DNA from: Bacillota bacterium
GTDB lineage: Bacteria; Bacillota; Clostridia; Christensenellales; UMGS416
Assembly: GCA_023398815.1 (NCBI GenBank)
Contig: JAEWRW010000046.1
Span: 1 to 64,000, forward strand
Direction of reading: 5' to 3'
Length of the DNA: 64,000 bases
Below, piece by piece: positions 17,324 through 26,213 of this stretch; the first letter of the stretch is position 1; each line of letters opens with the position of its first letter. A model generated the notes under the pieces. The model did not search any database. It had not been told where the DNA came from and saw nothing but the letters and a program-made list of their open reading frames with translations. Position numbers and translations under genes: made by a program.

Positions 17324-17349
17324 GCACGACCTCCCCTTCCCACTTGCAC

Positions 17350-17377
17350 AGCGCCGCATGAACCCTCATGCGGCGCT
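17350..17377. other. Intercistronic hairpin
   Basis: A perfect 12-bp inverted repeat AGCGCCGCATGA/TCATGCGGCGCT with a four-base loop lies between the two paralogous membrane genes. The plus side runs into GCTCTTTTCC. On the minus strand there is no T tract, so it may be a processing or stabilising hairpin. Confidence 0.6.
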
Positions 17378-17404
17378 GCTCTTTTCCTTCTGGTTCCGAC
17401 GTCC

Positions 17405-17821
17405 CTACGCCAATGGCTTCCCAGCAGCATCCTGGCTGCCCTCGCTGCCGGGCACAGGCGGCAACAGTCGCTGGAAAATGCCATTGGGCATCGCCAGTTC
17501 CAATGCCCCAAGCCCATAGAGGGATATCCCAACCAGGCCGACCAAAACGATCAGCGCCAGCGAATCGGAAGATACCGCATGACCCCAATAGAGCACCGCC
17601 ATCCCCAGCACCGCACCCAGCAGGGCAAGGGTACGAATCTTGCGGTTGGCTGCTGGCAATTCCTTTCGCTTTGGCGAAAGATAGTTCTTCAGGCACATCA
17701 AGAACATGATAAGCGAGAAGCACAGGTAATTCTGTGTTTGCCATGGTTCGTAAAACGCAGTGGCAATCATCACTGTCAGCGCCAAGCCGAACACAATGCC
17801 CCAAACCACCTTGCTTCTCAT
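17405..17821 (-). CDS. Small membrane protein, paralogue of the downstream gene
   Basis: A 138-residue protein with about four membrane spans: 5-23, 30-48, 65-83 and 86-107. It ends in a Pro/Gly/Ser tail after QRLLPPVPGSEGSQ. The family is not recognised. The loop CLKNYLSPKRKELPAANRK corresponds to CVEKYFTPGWRRLPTR in the neighbour, which suggests an old tandem duplication. GGAAGGAGCGG lies before ATG 17821. It may be the first gene of a two-gene unit with the protein at 16913-17323. Confidence 0.7.
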   Translation of the reverse strand: MRSKVVWGIVFGLALTVMIATAFYEPWQTQNYLCFSLIMFLMCLKNYLSPKRKELPAANRKIRTLALLGAVLGMAVLYWGHAVSSDSLALIVLVGLVGISLYGLGALELAMPNGIFQRLLPPVPGSEGSQDAAGKPLA

Positions 17822-17872
17822 AGCTTCCGCTCCTTCCGCCGCACAGAGTCAGATGTACCCGTTACCGCTCCG

Positions 17873-19228
17873 TCACTCCCCCGCCACGCTCAGGCCCTTG
17901 ATGAGCAACGTGGGGCAACCAATGACACCCGCACCGGGGAAGCCGAACTCCAGATCGCTGCCCACGGTGTCGATGGCCTTGAGGAGGGTGTAGAAATTAC
18001 CAGCCAGGGTGATCTGCTCCACCGGCACGGTCTTTTTGCCACCCTCCACCCGGAAACCCCGGGCCGAGAGCGAGAAGTCGCCGGAGATGGGGTTGGCGCC
18101 GGCGTGCAGGCCGTCGAGCTCGGTGATGAGCAGCCCATCGCCCAGCTTGGCTAGCAGGTCGTGGAAACCCAGTGTGCCGGGCTTCACAAAGAAGTTGCTG
18201 GGGGACACCCGCACCGAGCCCGAGAGCCCGGCCTTGCTGGCGTTGCCGGTGGATTGCACCCCGGCCTTGGCGGCGGTCTTCAGGTTGTGGAGCAGGGTCG
18301 TGAGCACGCCGTCCTCCACCACCGATTTGGTGTAGGTGGCCACGCCCTCGTCATCAAAGGGCGCGCTACCAAAGCCATCGGGCAGCAGCGGGTCGTCCAC
18401 GATGGATACGCAGGAGGCAGCAATGGCCTTACCCTCCTGCCCGGCAAGTTGGCTCTTGCCCTTCTGGGCCTCCTCGGCGCTGAACACGCCGGCGAATGTC
18501 TCCAGAAAATCGATGGCGACCTCGTTCTGCAGGGCGATGTTGTAGGTGCCGCTGGGCACGCACACCGCGCCCTGCCGTTCCAGAGCCCGCTGGGCGGCCT
18601 CCCGCCCGATGGCCGCCGGGTCGAGCCCCGTCGGAGCCGTGGCCAGCTTGGCTTTGAAGGCCGTGCTGACCTTGCCGTCGGTTCCCTCGGCCACCGCCAT
18701 CAGGTACGCGCCGATGACGTTGGAACGGTGGGAGAGATCAAGGCCCTTGGAGTTGGTGAGCCGCACCGTGCCGCCGCCCTGCATCACCGTGCAGTACTGC
18801 ACGCTCTTGATGCGCGGGTCCACGGCCTTGGCGGCTTCCTCCATCGCCCGCACCATGGCAATCTTCTCCCCGGCGGTGCAGGCATCGGTGGCCGGGCTGA
18901 AGCTGTCCACCGTCTGGTACTTGGGGCTGCCGGCAAAGATGAACTGGGGGTCGTCGTTCTCAATGACCCCGGCGTTGCCGATGACGCGCTCCACGAGCAT
19001 GTCAATGGCAGCGTCGTCGAAGGCCTCAGTGTAGGCATAGCCCATGCGGCCGCCGCAGAGGGCGCGGAACGACAGGCCCACGCTGGTGTTCACGTCGTAG
19101 CCGTCGAGCTCGCCCTGGAAGACGGTGACGCGGAAGCTGTCACCCCGGCGGAAGTAGGCCTCGTATTCGGTGAGCCCGACCGCCTGGGCACGGGCAAAGA
19201 GCTTCTCAATGAATTGCTGTTCGTTCAT
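17873..19228 (-). CDS. pmbA: PmbA/TldE-family protein
   Basis: A 451-residue member of the TldD/PmbA family, lacking the HExxxH motif as TldE/PmbA proteins do. Typical segments are YEAYFRRGDSFRV near the N-terminus, VGLSFRALCGGRMGYAYTEAF, TYNIALQNEVAIDFLETFAGVFSAE, SIVDDPLLPDGFGSAPFDDEG and a final LEFGFPGAGVIGCPTLLIKGLSVAGE. In Enterobacteria TldD and TldE form a heterodimeric protease that trims peptides such as microcin B17 precursor and CcdA. ATG 19228 follows a GAGGG site, 8 bases after the TldD stop, so the two are co-translated partners. Confidence 0.92.
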   Translation of the reverse strand: MNEQQFIEKLFARAQAVGLTEYEAYFRRGDSFRVTVFQGELDGYDVNTSVGLSFRALCGGRMGYAYTEAFDDAAIDMLVERVIGNAGVIENDDPQFIFAGSPKYQTVDSFSPATDACTAGEKIAMVRAMEEAAKAVDPRIKSVQYCTVMQGGGTVRLTNSKGLDLSHRSNVIGAYLMAVAEGTDGKVSTAFKAKLATAPTGLDPAAIGREAAQRALERQGAVCVPSGTYNIALQNEVAIDFLETFAGVFSAEEAQKGKSQLAGQEGKAIAASCVSIVDDPLLPDGFGSAPFDDEGVATYTKSVVEDGVLTTLLHNLKTAAKAGVQSTGNASKAGLSGSVRVSPSNFFVKPGTLGFHDLLAKLGDGLLITELDGLHAGANPISGDFSLSARGFRVEGGKKTVPVEQITLAGNFYTLLKAIDTVGSDLEFGFPGAGVIGCPTLLIKGLSVAGE

Positions 19229-19236
19229 GGGTTCCC

Positions 19237-20622
19237 TCACTTTCTGCCGCCGACGATCATCTCGGACACGCGCACCATGGGCTGGCCCACATCCGCCGGG
19301 ATGCTGCCGGACGCCGACCCGCACATGCCTTGGCCGAAATCCAGCGCCTTGCCCACGCGGTCAATGCGTAGCAGCACCTCACTGCCCTTACCGATGAGCG
19401 TGGCCCCGCGCACCGGCCGGTCAATCTTGCCGTTCCGGATGAGGTAGCCTTCCAACACGGCGAAGTTGAACTCGCCGGTGGCTGGGTTGACCGAGCCTCC
19501 GCCCATCGTCTTGCAATAGAGGCCATCGGCCACCGAGGCGATGATCTCCTCGTTGCTGTGGGGGCCGGGGGCGATGAAGGTGTTGCTCATGCGGGAGGTC
19601 GGCGCGAAGCGGTAGCTCTGCCGCCGGCCGCAGCCGGTGGGGGCGGCGTTCATGCGCCGGCCACCCAGCTTATCCACGAGGTAGCTCTTCAGCACGCCGT
19701 TCTCAATGAGCGTCAGGCGCTGGGTGGGCATGCCCTCGTCGTCGATGTTGCCCGAGCCCCAGGCGTTGGGGATGGTGCCGTCGTCAAGGGCCGTCACCAC
19801 GGGGTTCGCGATGACCTCGCCCAGCTTGCCGCAGAACACCGAGCTGCCCTTCGCCACACTGGTCGCCTCCAGCGAGTGGCCGCAGGCCTCGTGGAAGATG
19901 ACGCCGCCGAAGCCGTTGTCGATGACGACGGGCATGCGGCCGGCCGGGCAGGGCTGGGCACGCAGCATGGTGACGGCGATGTTGGCGGCGTAGCGGCCCA
20001 CCTCAGCGCAGTCCACCACGGTGTCAAAGAGCTCAAAGCCCATCTGACGGCCAGGGCGACGGGCGCCGGTCTGGGTCTCGCCCCCCTCGCTGGCCACGGC
20101 GGTGGCGTTGATCTGGGTATAGGTCTGGCTGTCACCGGTAAAGAGCCCCTCGCTGTTGGCGATCCACTTGCGGCGGGCCCAGTCGCGGTAGATGACCTCC
20201 ACCTGGGAGACGACCGGGTCAAAACCCGCGGCGGCGGCATAGGCCTCGCGCACGCGGTCGGCCTTGCGGCTGGCGGCCACCGTGGCCGGCACGATGGCGA
20301 TGGGGTGGGCCTGGGGCGTGTCGTGCCAGGCCAGGCGCACGTCGGGGCCGGTGCCTACCGCGCCGATAGCCGCAGCAGCCTGCTCAGCGGCAGAGAGAAG
20401 CCCCGCCTCGGTGCAATCGTTGGTGTAGACATAGACGCTGCGGTTGCCCTGGAACACCCGCACCCCCGCGCCAAAACTGCGGCCGCTGTTGGCGGTCTCA
20501 AGCTTGCCACTGGCCATGGTGAGGGTGGTGGCGTCGGTGTCCTCCAGGTAAATCTCCGAAAAGTCGCCGCCCGAGGCCAATGCCCTGGCCAACACTCGTT
20601 CGGCGGTGGATTGGTTCAACAT
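19237..20622 (-). CDS. tldD: TldD metalloprotease
   Basis: A 461-residue metallopeptidase. The zinc motif H244-E-x3-H249 stands in GVIFHEACGHSLEAT. Family segments are YLEDTDATTLTMASGKLE, GAGVRVFQGNRSVYVYTND and GSGNIDDEGMPTQRLTLIENG. It would form the active half of the TldD/PmbA heterodimer that degrades unfolded peptides in the cytoplasm. ATG 20622 is preferred over the GTG at 20628, because AAGGAG is 8 bases before it. The start lies 2 bases after the stop of rarA, and pmbA follows after 8 bases, so all three form one operon. Confidence 0.95.
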   Translation of the reverse strand: MLNQSTAERVLARALASGGDFSEIYLEDTDATTLTMASGKLETANSGRSFGAGVRVFQGNRSVYVYTNDCTEAGLLSAAEQAAAAIGAVGTGPDVRLAWHDTPQAHPIAIVPATVAASRKADRVREAYAAAAGFDPVVSQVEVIYRDWARRKWIANSEGLFTGDSQTYTQINATAVASEGGETQTGARRPGRQMGFELFDTVVDCAEVGRYAANIAVTMLRAQPCPAGRMPVVIDNGFGGVIFHEACGHSLEATSVAKGSSVFCGKLGEVIANPVVTALDDGTIPNAWGSGNIDDEGMPTQRLTLIENGVLKSYLVDKLGGRRMNAAPTGCGRRQSYRFAPTSRMSNTFIAPGPHSNEEIIASVADGLYCKTMGGGSVNPATGEFNFAVLEGYLIRNGKIDRPVRGATLIGKGSEVLLRIDRVGKALDFGQGMCGSASGSIPADVGQPMVRVSEMIVGGRK

Positions 20623-20624
20623 GG

Positions 20625-21932
20625 TCACTTCTCCTTCTTTCTCAGTTTGCGCAGTTCGCGTATTTTCAGCTCATACCCCTGGTCACTGGGGTTGTAAAAT
20701 TGCTTGCCCTTCGACTCCACAGGCATGTAGTCCTGCTCCACCCAGTGGCCCTCGAAGTCGTGTACGTACTTGTAGCCTTCGCCGGAGCCGATGCGTTCAT
20801 GCCCCTTGTAGCTCGTATCCCGCAGATGCACGGGCACCGGGGCGAACTCGGCCCGTTCAGCGTCCTCGGCGGCGGCCCCCAGGGCAGCCACCACGGCGTT
20901 GCTCTTGGGGCTCTCGCAGATGAAGACAATCGCCTGGGTGATGGAGAGCCGCGCCTCGGGCAGGCCCACCATCTCCAGCGCCTGGCCCGCGGCCACGGCC
21001 TGCAGCATGGCGTTGGGGTTGGCGAGGCCCACGTCCTCGCTGGCGTGGGCAATCATCCGGCGGATGAGGATGCGCGGGTCCACCCCGGCGTGCAGCAGGC
21101 GGAACGCCCATGCCAACGCCGCGTCGGAGTCGGAACCCCGCAGGCTCTTGCAAAAGGCACTCAGCATGTCGTAGAAGTAGCTCTCGTCACAGCGCATCTG
21201 CCGGCGTTGGATGCTCTCCTCCGCCACGGCCAAGGAGATGCGAACGACGCCGTCGGCGTCTGGCGTGGTCGTCAGCACCGCCAGCTCGATGGCATTGAGG
21301 GCACTGCGGGCGTCGCCGTTGGCCACGCTGGCAATGTGCTCCAGCGCGTCGTCGGCCAGCTCGGTGGGCACATTGCCAAAGCCCCGCTCCCCATCACTGA
21401 GGGCCGCGCGCACCGCGAGCTTCACGTGCTCCTTGTTGAGGGCCTCAAACTGAAAGACCCGGCAGCGGCTCACGATGGCCGGCGTCATGGCGAGCATGGG
21501 GTTCTCGGTGGTGGAGCCGATGAAGCGGATGACGCCCTTCTCAATGGCCGGCAGGATGCTGTCACTCTGGGCCTTATTCCAGCGGTGGCATTCATCCAGC
21601 AGCAGGTAGGTCGGCTGGCCATAGAGCTTCAACCGATCCTCGGCGGCCTTGATGACCTCCCGCACGTCGGCCACGCCGGAGGTGACGGCGTTGAGTTTGG
21701 CGAACGCCGCGTGGGTGGTGTTGGCGATGATGTTAGCCAGCGTCGTCTTGCCGGTACCCGGCGGACCGAAGAAAATGCTGGACGTCAGCCGGTCGGCCTC
21801 GATGGCGCGGCGCAGCAATTTGCCCCGTCCCACCAGATGCTCCTGCCCCAGGAACTCGTCCAGGGTACGGGGACGCATACGGTCAGCCAGCGGGGCCTGC
21901 TTCTTCATTTGGTTGGTGAACAGGTCGTCCAT
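20625..21932 (-). CDS. rarA: Replication-associated recombination protein A (RarA/MgsA AAA ATPase)
   Basis: A 435-residue AAA+ ATPase related to clamp loaders. It has Walker A GPPGTGKTT, Walker B LLLDECHRWNKAQSD, sensor 1 FIGSTTENP, an arginine finger in SRCRVF and the family tail segments AIVFICESPKSNAV and GEGYKYVHDFEGHWVEQDYMP. It acts at stalled replication forks. ATG 21932 follows AAAGGAG at a normal distance; the in-frame extension upstream runs through the promoter. It is the first gene of rarA-tldD-pmbA. Confidence 0.95.
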   Translation of the reverse strand: MDDLFTNQMKKQAPLADRMRPRTLDEFLGQEHLVGRGKLLRRAIEADRLTSSIFFGPPGTGKTTLANIIANTTHAAFAKLNAVTSGVADVREVIKAAEDRLKLYGQPTYLLLDECHRWNKAQSDSILPAIEKGVIRFIGSTTENPMLAMTPAIVSRCRVFQFEALNKEHVKLAVRAALSDGERGFGNVPTELADDALEHIASVANGDARSALNAIELAVLTTTPDADGVVRISLAVAEESIQRRQMRCDESYFYDMLSAFCKSLRGSDSDAALAWAFRLLHAGVDPRILIRRMIAHASEDVGLANPNAMLQAVAAGQALEMVGLPEARLSITQAIVFICESPKSNAVVAALGAAAEDAERAEFAPVPVHLRDTSYKGHERIGSGEGYKYVHDFEGHWVEQDYMPVESKGKQFYNPSDQGYELKIRELRKLRKKEK

Positions 21933-21953
21933 CTTGTGCTCCTTTGGGCCTTC

Positions 21954-21982
21954 AGTATACCATATTGCCCCGCCCTTGACAA
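21954..21982 (-). promoter_or_regulatory. Promoter of rarA-tldD-pmbA
   Basis: TTGTCA (21977-21982) and TATACT (21954-21959) are 17 bases apart on the minus strand, ending 22 bases before the rarA start codon. Confidence 0.8.
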
Positions 21983-22054
21983 AAGCAGGAACCCTTCCCA
22001 ATGCCGCCCTATTCGGGTATATTAGTGGATGATAGTATCCAAAGGACGGGCTGT

Positions 22055-22282
22055 ATGAAGAGACAACGTTTGACCGGCAAGCACCTGCGCGTTGTCGGCT
22101 ATGGGCTGATGATTGGTGGCCTGCTGGGTGGCATCGTGCTGGGCGACCGGTTTCGCATCCCCAGCTACCATGCCGACGGCACGGCCTACATGATGTTTGA
22201 CATGGGGCTCATGTTCAGTGTGGCCCTGGCGGGGTTGCTGCTGGGCTTGTTGCTGCTGGGAAAGGGGCTGGGCCGCAAATGA
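22055..22282 (+). CDS. Small two-span membrane protein
   Basis: A 75-residue protein with two hydrophobic spans: about 11-30, containing GLMIGGLLGGIVLG, and about 50-72, rich in Leu and Gly. A charged N-terminus (MKRQRLTGKHLR) precedes them. No family is recognised. AAAGGA lies 8 bases before the ATG. A TATATT box at 22017-22022 may be its -10 element. Its stop codon overlaps the next start (ATGA), so it is translationally coupled to the GNAT enzyme. Confidence 0.65.
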   Translation: MKRQRLTGKHLRVVGYGLMIGGLLGGIVLGDRFRIPSYHADGTAYMMFDMGLMFSVALAGLLLGLLLLGKGLGRK

Positions 22283-22755
22283 GCGCGATCAATACCAAAC
22301 TCCGCCTGCGCCCCATTGCCCGCTCCGACCTCAGCGCTTGTGCAGCATTGTTGATGCGCACCTTCAACGCCCCGCCCTGGAACGATGGCTGGAATGAGGC
22401 CACCGCGCGGCGCTACCTTGCGGAGTTTGAGGACGCCTCGGGGTTTGTGGGCTACCTGGCCGAGGAAGATGGCGAACTCGCAGGCGCGGTGTTCGCCCAC
22501 CGCAAGGCCTGGTGGGCGGGCAACGAGCTCCTGGTGGACGAGCTCTTTGTGGCTGGCGAGCGGCAGGGCGACGGCATCGGCCGCCTCCTCATGGAACGCT
22601 GTGAGCGCCACTGTGCCGAGCACGACCTCGTCTCCATCCTTCTGCTGACCGACCGGGACACCCCGGCCGCCGGGTTCTACCGCCACTTGGGCTTCCACCC
22701 GGTGGAGGGTATGGAGCTGCTGCACAAGGCGGTGGACGGCAAGGAAAAAGGGTAA
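22279..22755 (+). CDS. GNAT-family N-acetyltransferase (AAC(6')-like)
   Basis: A 158-residue acetyltransferase. It has the N-terminal strand LRLRPIARSDLSACAALL and an acceptor-loop region NAPPWNDGWN, similar to aminoglycoside 6'-type enzymes. The acetyl-CoA loop reads RQGDGIGRLLMERCER and the last part FYRHLGFHPVEGMELLHKAV. The substrate is unknown; antibiotic resistance cannot be claimed from sequence alone. It overlaps the previous gene by four bases. Confidence 0.85.
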   Translation: MSAINTKLRLRPIARSDLSACAALLMRTFNAPPWNDGWNEATARRYLAEFEDASGFVGYLAEEDGELAGAVFAHRKAWWAGNELLVDELFVAGERQGDGIGRLLMERCERHCAEHDLVSILLLTDRDTPAAGFYRHLGFHPVEGMELLHKAVDGKEKG

Positions 22756-22772
22756 CGGCACAAAGCTATAAC

Positions 22773-22803
22773 AACGCCTCTGGAGTCCCAGAGGCGTTAT
22801 TTG
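22773..22803. terminator. Terminator between convergent genes
   Basis: A perfect 11-bp stem AACGCCTCTGG/CCAGAGGCGTT with a four-base loop. It is followed by ATTTG on the plus side and preceded by an A-rich stretch that gives T on the minus side. It can serve the GNAT gene and the ABC operon. Confidence 0.75.
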
Positions 22804-22823
22804 TAGTGGGCCTTTCCGCCCCA

Positions 22824-23996
22824 TCAAATCTCCCGTTTGGGTCGGATGTACTTGGACAGCGCCAGCGCCACCAAGAAGATGGCCACGGCGAAGCCCAGCT
22901 GGATGAGCATGGCGCTGACCACCCCGGAGATGCCGGCAAGGGAGAAGTCGGTCAGGTCGCGGATGTCGCTGACGGCCTTGACATACCAGTACACAGGCTC
23001 AAAGCGCGCAAAACGCAGCACTCCCTCCCCCAGGAACATCTGATCCACAAATACGCCGCTCAGGAAGCTCAACCCCAAGGAGACGACGTTGGCGATGGCG
23101 TTCTGCACACCGCGCTGGCGCACAAACTTGCCGGCCAGGAACGCGATGCTCAGCGCCACCAGCGTGATGACCAGGGTGTTCACGCACAGCAGCAGGGTGC
23201 CCAGGTTCCACGGCACACTGCCATACACCGCGAAGGACATGGCGCAGCAGATGACCCACACGACGAGCGCAAAGACGGCGTTGCCCAACACCAGCTGCAG
23301 GTTCATGCGCAGGGGGCGCACCGGCGAGCACTGGTTGCGGTTGCTGAGGTCGGCGTCGTTGAGCGTCATCATGAAGGTGGTTACACCCAGGATCATGATC
23401 GCGAGGATGCAGTAGGCCAGGTAGCGGAAGTAGTAAGACAGGTCGCCGGTTTGGGTGGAGTTGCCGTAGAGGTTCACCTTGACCTCGGCCTGCTGCTGCA
23501 AGTCGTGAGCCACGGCGGCAACGACGTCGGCGGCGGTGGCATGGGGCTGGCCCTGGGCGTGCAGCTGTGCCAGCCGCAGGTAGCGCTGCACCTGAAAGTC
23601 CACGGATACGCTGGTGTCCAACCCCGACGCGGCGATCTTCTGCACCGCCACGTCGTTGCTGCCACCCAGCAGGCTCTGGGAGAAGCCTGCGGGGATACGC
23701 AGCGCGTAGCTGATGTTGCCGTAGAACATGGCGTCCTGCACGGCTTGGTCGTCGTTGTCCACCGCCACCAGCGTGGCGTTTTGGCCAAGGTACTCCGCCA
23801 ACCCCGCAGCCAGGGCTTCGTCGCCGTCTTCGTTAAAGAGGGCTATGTTGGTGCGGGTCTCGGCAAAGGCGGCGTCGCCCTGCTGGCGCAGTTGGCCGGT
23901 AATGATCATGGACACGCCGAGGAACACGAACACATAGATGAGCAGGGAGCCAATGTTGCGGCGGATGATCTTGAAAAACGCATCAAAGACTATCAT
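22824..23996 (-). CDS. ABC-2 type transporter permease, second subunit
   Basis: A 390-residue permease. It has one span near residues 15-35, then a large extracellular domain (about 40-220) with the SGLDTSVSVDFQ and TQTGDLSYYFRYLAY segments, followed by five spans. This is the ABC-2/YhgE-like plan used for drug or lipid export. ATG 23996 follows GGAGGCAG at seven bases. The start overlaps the end of the upstream permease by 14 bases, showing translational coupling. It would pair with the other permease and the ATPase. Confidence 0.88.
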   Translation of the reverse strand: MIVFDAFFKIIRRNIGSLLIYVFVFLGVSMIITGQLRQQGDAAFAETRTNIALFNEDGDEALAAGLAEYLGQNATLVAVDNDDQAVQDAMFYGNISYALRIPAGFSQSLLGGSNDVAVQKIAASGLDTSVSVDFQVQRYLRLAQLHAQGQPHATAADVVAAVAHDLQQQAEVKVNLYGNSTQTGDLSYYFRYLAYCILAIMILGVTTFMMTLNDADLSNRNQCSPVRPLRMNLQLVLGNAVFALVVWVICCAMSFAVYGSVPWNLGTLLLCVNTLVITLVALSIAFLAGKFVRQRGVQNAIANVVSLGLSFLSGVFVDQMFLGEGVLRFARFEPVYWYVKAVSDIRDLTDFSLAGISGVVSAMLIQLGFAVAIFLVALALSKYIRPKREI

Positions 23997-25137
23997 ATTT
24001 CTGCCTCCGGGTGAACAGGTAGATGATGAGGCTGAAGGCGACCGAGAACACGCCCAGCAAACCAAGGTTGAGCAGGAACCTGCTGTAATCCGTGTAGGCA
24101 TACAGCGCGTAGAAGGCATCGGAGAGCACGTTGGCCGGGTTGAGATAGGCCATGGCCGGCACGGCGTGGATGACCGTGTACTTGATGGTGGACACCATGA
24201 GGCCCGCCAGGAAGCTCAGCGCCAGGCTGACCGTGATGAGCACCGCAATCTTGATGCCCTCCTTGCGGATGGGCAGCGCGGACAGGAACGCCCCGAAGGT
24301 GACCCCCATGGCGCTGCCCAGCAGACTGGCCGCCAGCATGGGCAGCGGTGCCGCGAAGTGCACACCCAGTGCCAGCGCCAGGTAGGCAATCAGCACCAGC
24401 AGAGAGGCAAACTGCAGCAGGATGGCGGCGCACATGCCAGCCACCAGCGCCTTGAGCTTGTGGATGGGGGCCACCCCCAAGCGCTGGCCCAAGTCCGATT
24501 GATCTGCCTGGGCGTCGTTGACCTCCCGCTGGCCCCAGAAGCCGCCAAAGAGCGCCGCCATGGCGATGAGCGCATAGAAATAGGGAAGCGTGCTGTTGCT
24601 GGCCATGCCACCGGGCGTCGCGTCCTCGATGGCAACCTCCTCCGGCACATTGGACAGGCTTTGCAGCGCGTCCGGGTTTTCCGTCAGGATTGCCGTGTAG
24701 GCCGAACTCGTTTGCAGGTAGCTATCCACAAACTGCCGCAGGATACTCTGAGACACGCCGGAGCTGTGCACCACCACGCGGATGGTTCCGGCCTCCCCGG
24801 CTTCCCCGTCCTCCAGCACCAGGTAGCCCACGACATCACCGTCCTTGAGGCTCTGGTTTGCCTGCTCCTGGCTCGTCGCGGTGACCGAAAAGAGCTTCTC
24901 CCCGGCGTCGCCGGCGCTGGCATCTTGCAGTGTGGTGCGGAAGGCCTCGTCGGCCTGCCAGGCGGCGTTCTCCACCACGGCGACGGGAATGGCAGTGAAG
25001 GGGCTGCTGCTGCCGATGTTTTGGAACGCAATGCCAAAGAACGTGCCCAGGGCGATTGGATAGAGTAGCGTCCAGAAGATCAGGATGCGATCGCGCAGCA
25101 GAACCCGCAGGCGGTACGAAAAGATGTGTGCAAACAT
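23983..25137 (-). CDS. ABC-2 type transporter permease, first subunit
   Basis: A 384-residue permease of the same plan as its neighbour: a first span (about 17-37, LLYPIALGTFFGIAF), a large outside domain to about residue 185, then five spans ending in a short charged tail. The two permeases are probably distant paralogues working as a heterodimer. GAGGTGA precedes ATG 25137, nine bases after the ATPase stop. The substrate is unknown; such operons commonly export peptides or antimicrobials. Confidence 0.88.
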   Translation of the reverse strand: MFAHIFSYRLRVLLRDRILIFWTLLYPIALGTFFGIAFQNIGSSSPFTAIPVAVVENAAWQADEAFRTTLQDASAGDAGEKLFSVTATSQEQANQSLKDGDVVGYLVLEDGEAGEAGTIRVVVHSSGVSQSILRQFVDSYLQTSSAYTAILTENPDALQSLSNVPEEVAIEDATPGGMASNSTLPYFYALIAMAALFGGFWGQREVNDAQADQSDLGQRLGVAPIHKLKALVAGMCAAILLQFASLLVLIAYLALALGVHFAAPLPMLAASLLGSAMGVTFGAFLSALPIRKEGIKIAVLITVSLALSFLAGLMVSTIKYTVIHAVPAMAYLNPANVLSDAFYALYAYTDYSRFLLNLGLLGVFSVAFSLIIYLFTRRQKYDSL

Positions 25138-25146
25138 ATTCTCACC

Positions 25147-26079
25147 TCAGTCCCGCAGCTCTTTGCCGGTGATTTCCAGGAACACATCGTTGAGCGTTGG
25201 CGGCTCGCAATAGATGCGCCCATAGGGGATGTTCTGGTCCTTCAGCAGGTCCATGAGCCCCTGCAGGCAGTTGCGGCCAGCGGCACAACGCACCACCAGT
25301 TCACCTTTACGCGCGTCGGCGCTGACAATTCCCTCCAGCGCGCCGGCCTGGGTGGCCAATGCCTGGTCGTTGCGCAGCAGCTCCACGGTGATCTTCTCCC
25401 CCGAGCTGACCATGGCCTTGAGCTCGGCCCCGGTGCCGGAGGCAATGACCTTGCCCTTATCCATAATGGCGATGCGCGTGCAGATCTGGTCGACCTCCTC
25501 CATGTAGTGGGAGGTGTAGATGACCGTGGCGCCCTCGCGGTTCAGCCGCTGGATGCCCTCCAGGATGCTGTTACGGCTCTGTGGATCCACGGCCACGGTG
25601 GGCTCATCGAGAATAATAAGCTTGGGCTTGTGGGCGATGCCGCAGGCGATGTTCAATCGCCGCAGCAGGCCGCCGCTGAGCTTCTTGGGCAGGAACTTGC
25701 GGAAATCCTCCAGCCCGGTGAAGACGATGGCTTCCTCCACCAGCTTGGCCCGCTGGGCTTTGTCCCCCACATACAGGCCGCAGAAGTAGTCGATGTTCTC
25801 AGTAACGGTGAGCTCCTTGAACACGGCGACGTTCTGCATCACGACACCGATGTCACGCTTGATGTCGTAGCTGTCGGGCCGCATGGGCTTGCCAAACACG
25901 CGGATGTCGCCCTTGTCATAGCGCAGCAGCGAAAGGATGCAGTTGATGGCGGTGGTCTTGCCGCTGCCGTTGGGACCAAGCAGGCCAAAGATTTCGCCCT
26001 CCTCCACCTGCAGGGCAAAGTGATCGAGCGCCAGCAGCTCGCTGTATCGTTTGACCAAATTGTTGACTTCGATGACCAT
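25147..26079 (-). CDS. ABC transporter ATP-binding protein (drug/lipid export type)
   Basis: A 310-residue ATPase. It has Walker A GLLGPNGSGKTT, a Q-loop in VVMQNVAVF, an ABC signature LSGGLLRRLNIA, Walker B LIILDEPTVAVDP and the switch histidine in YTSHYMEE. The C-terminal 90 residues are the accessory domain of DrrA/CcmA-like exporters. ATG 26079 follows AGGGAGGAG. It leads a three-gene operon with two ABC-2 permeases and is divergent from a histidine kinase/regulator pair that probably controls it. Confidence 0.95.
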   Translation of the reverse strand: MVIEVNNLVKRYSELLALDHFALQVEEGEIFGLLGPNGSGKTTAINCILSLLRYDKGDIRVFGKPMRPDSYDIKRDIGVVMQNVAVFKELTVTENIDYFCGLYVGDKAQRAKLVEEAIVFTGLEDFRKFLPKKLSGGLLRRLNIACGIAHKPKLIILDEPTVAVDPQSRNSILEGIQRLNREGATVIYTSHYMEEVDQICTRIAIMDKGKVIASGTGAELKAMVSSGEKITVELLRNDQALATQAGALEGIVSADARKGELVVRCAAGRNCLQGLMDLLKDQNIPYGRIYCEPPTLNDVFLEITGKELRD

Positions 26080-26108
26080 GGTGTTCTCCTCCCTTTCTCT
26101 TCGTCGCC

Positions 26109-26213
26109 ATTGTACCGCGCCGTGCTCTTCCATGGCAGTGAAGTCCCTCCCGAACCCGATGTGACATTTGTCACTGGCTTCGCGTTGCGCCCGCGCCTGC
26201 ACTTTGTTACAAT
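26109..26213. promoter_or_regulatory. Divergent control region of ABC operon and two-component genes
   Basis: The perfect palindrome GTGACATTTGTCAC lies at 26161-26174. Rightward, TTGCGC (26185-26190) and TACAAT (26208-26213) are 17 bases apart. Leftward there is TACAAT at 26109-26114 but no good -35 box. The palindrome centre is about 65 bases upstream of the leftward start point and about 50 upstream of the rightward one, positions suitable for an activator such as the adjacent response regulator. Confidence 0.65.

Noticed and set aside
22279..22755. An aminoglycoside resistance gene
   Set aside because: Only the general GNAT fold is visible; specificity cannot be inferred.
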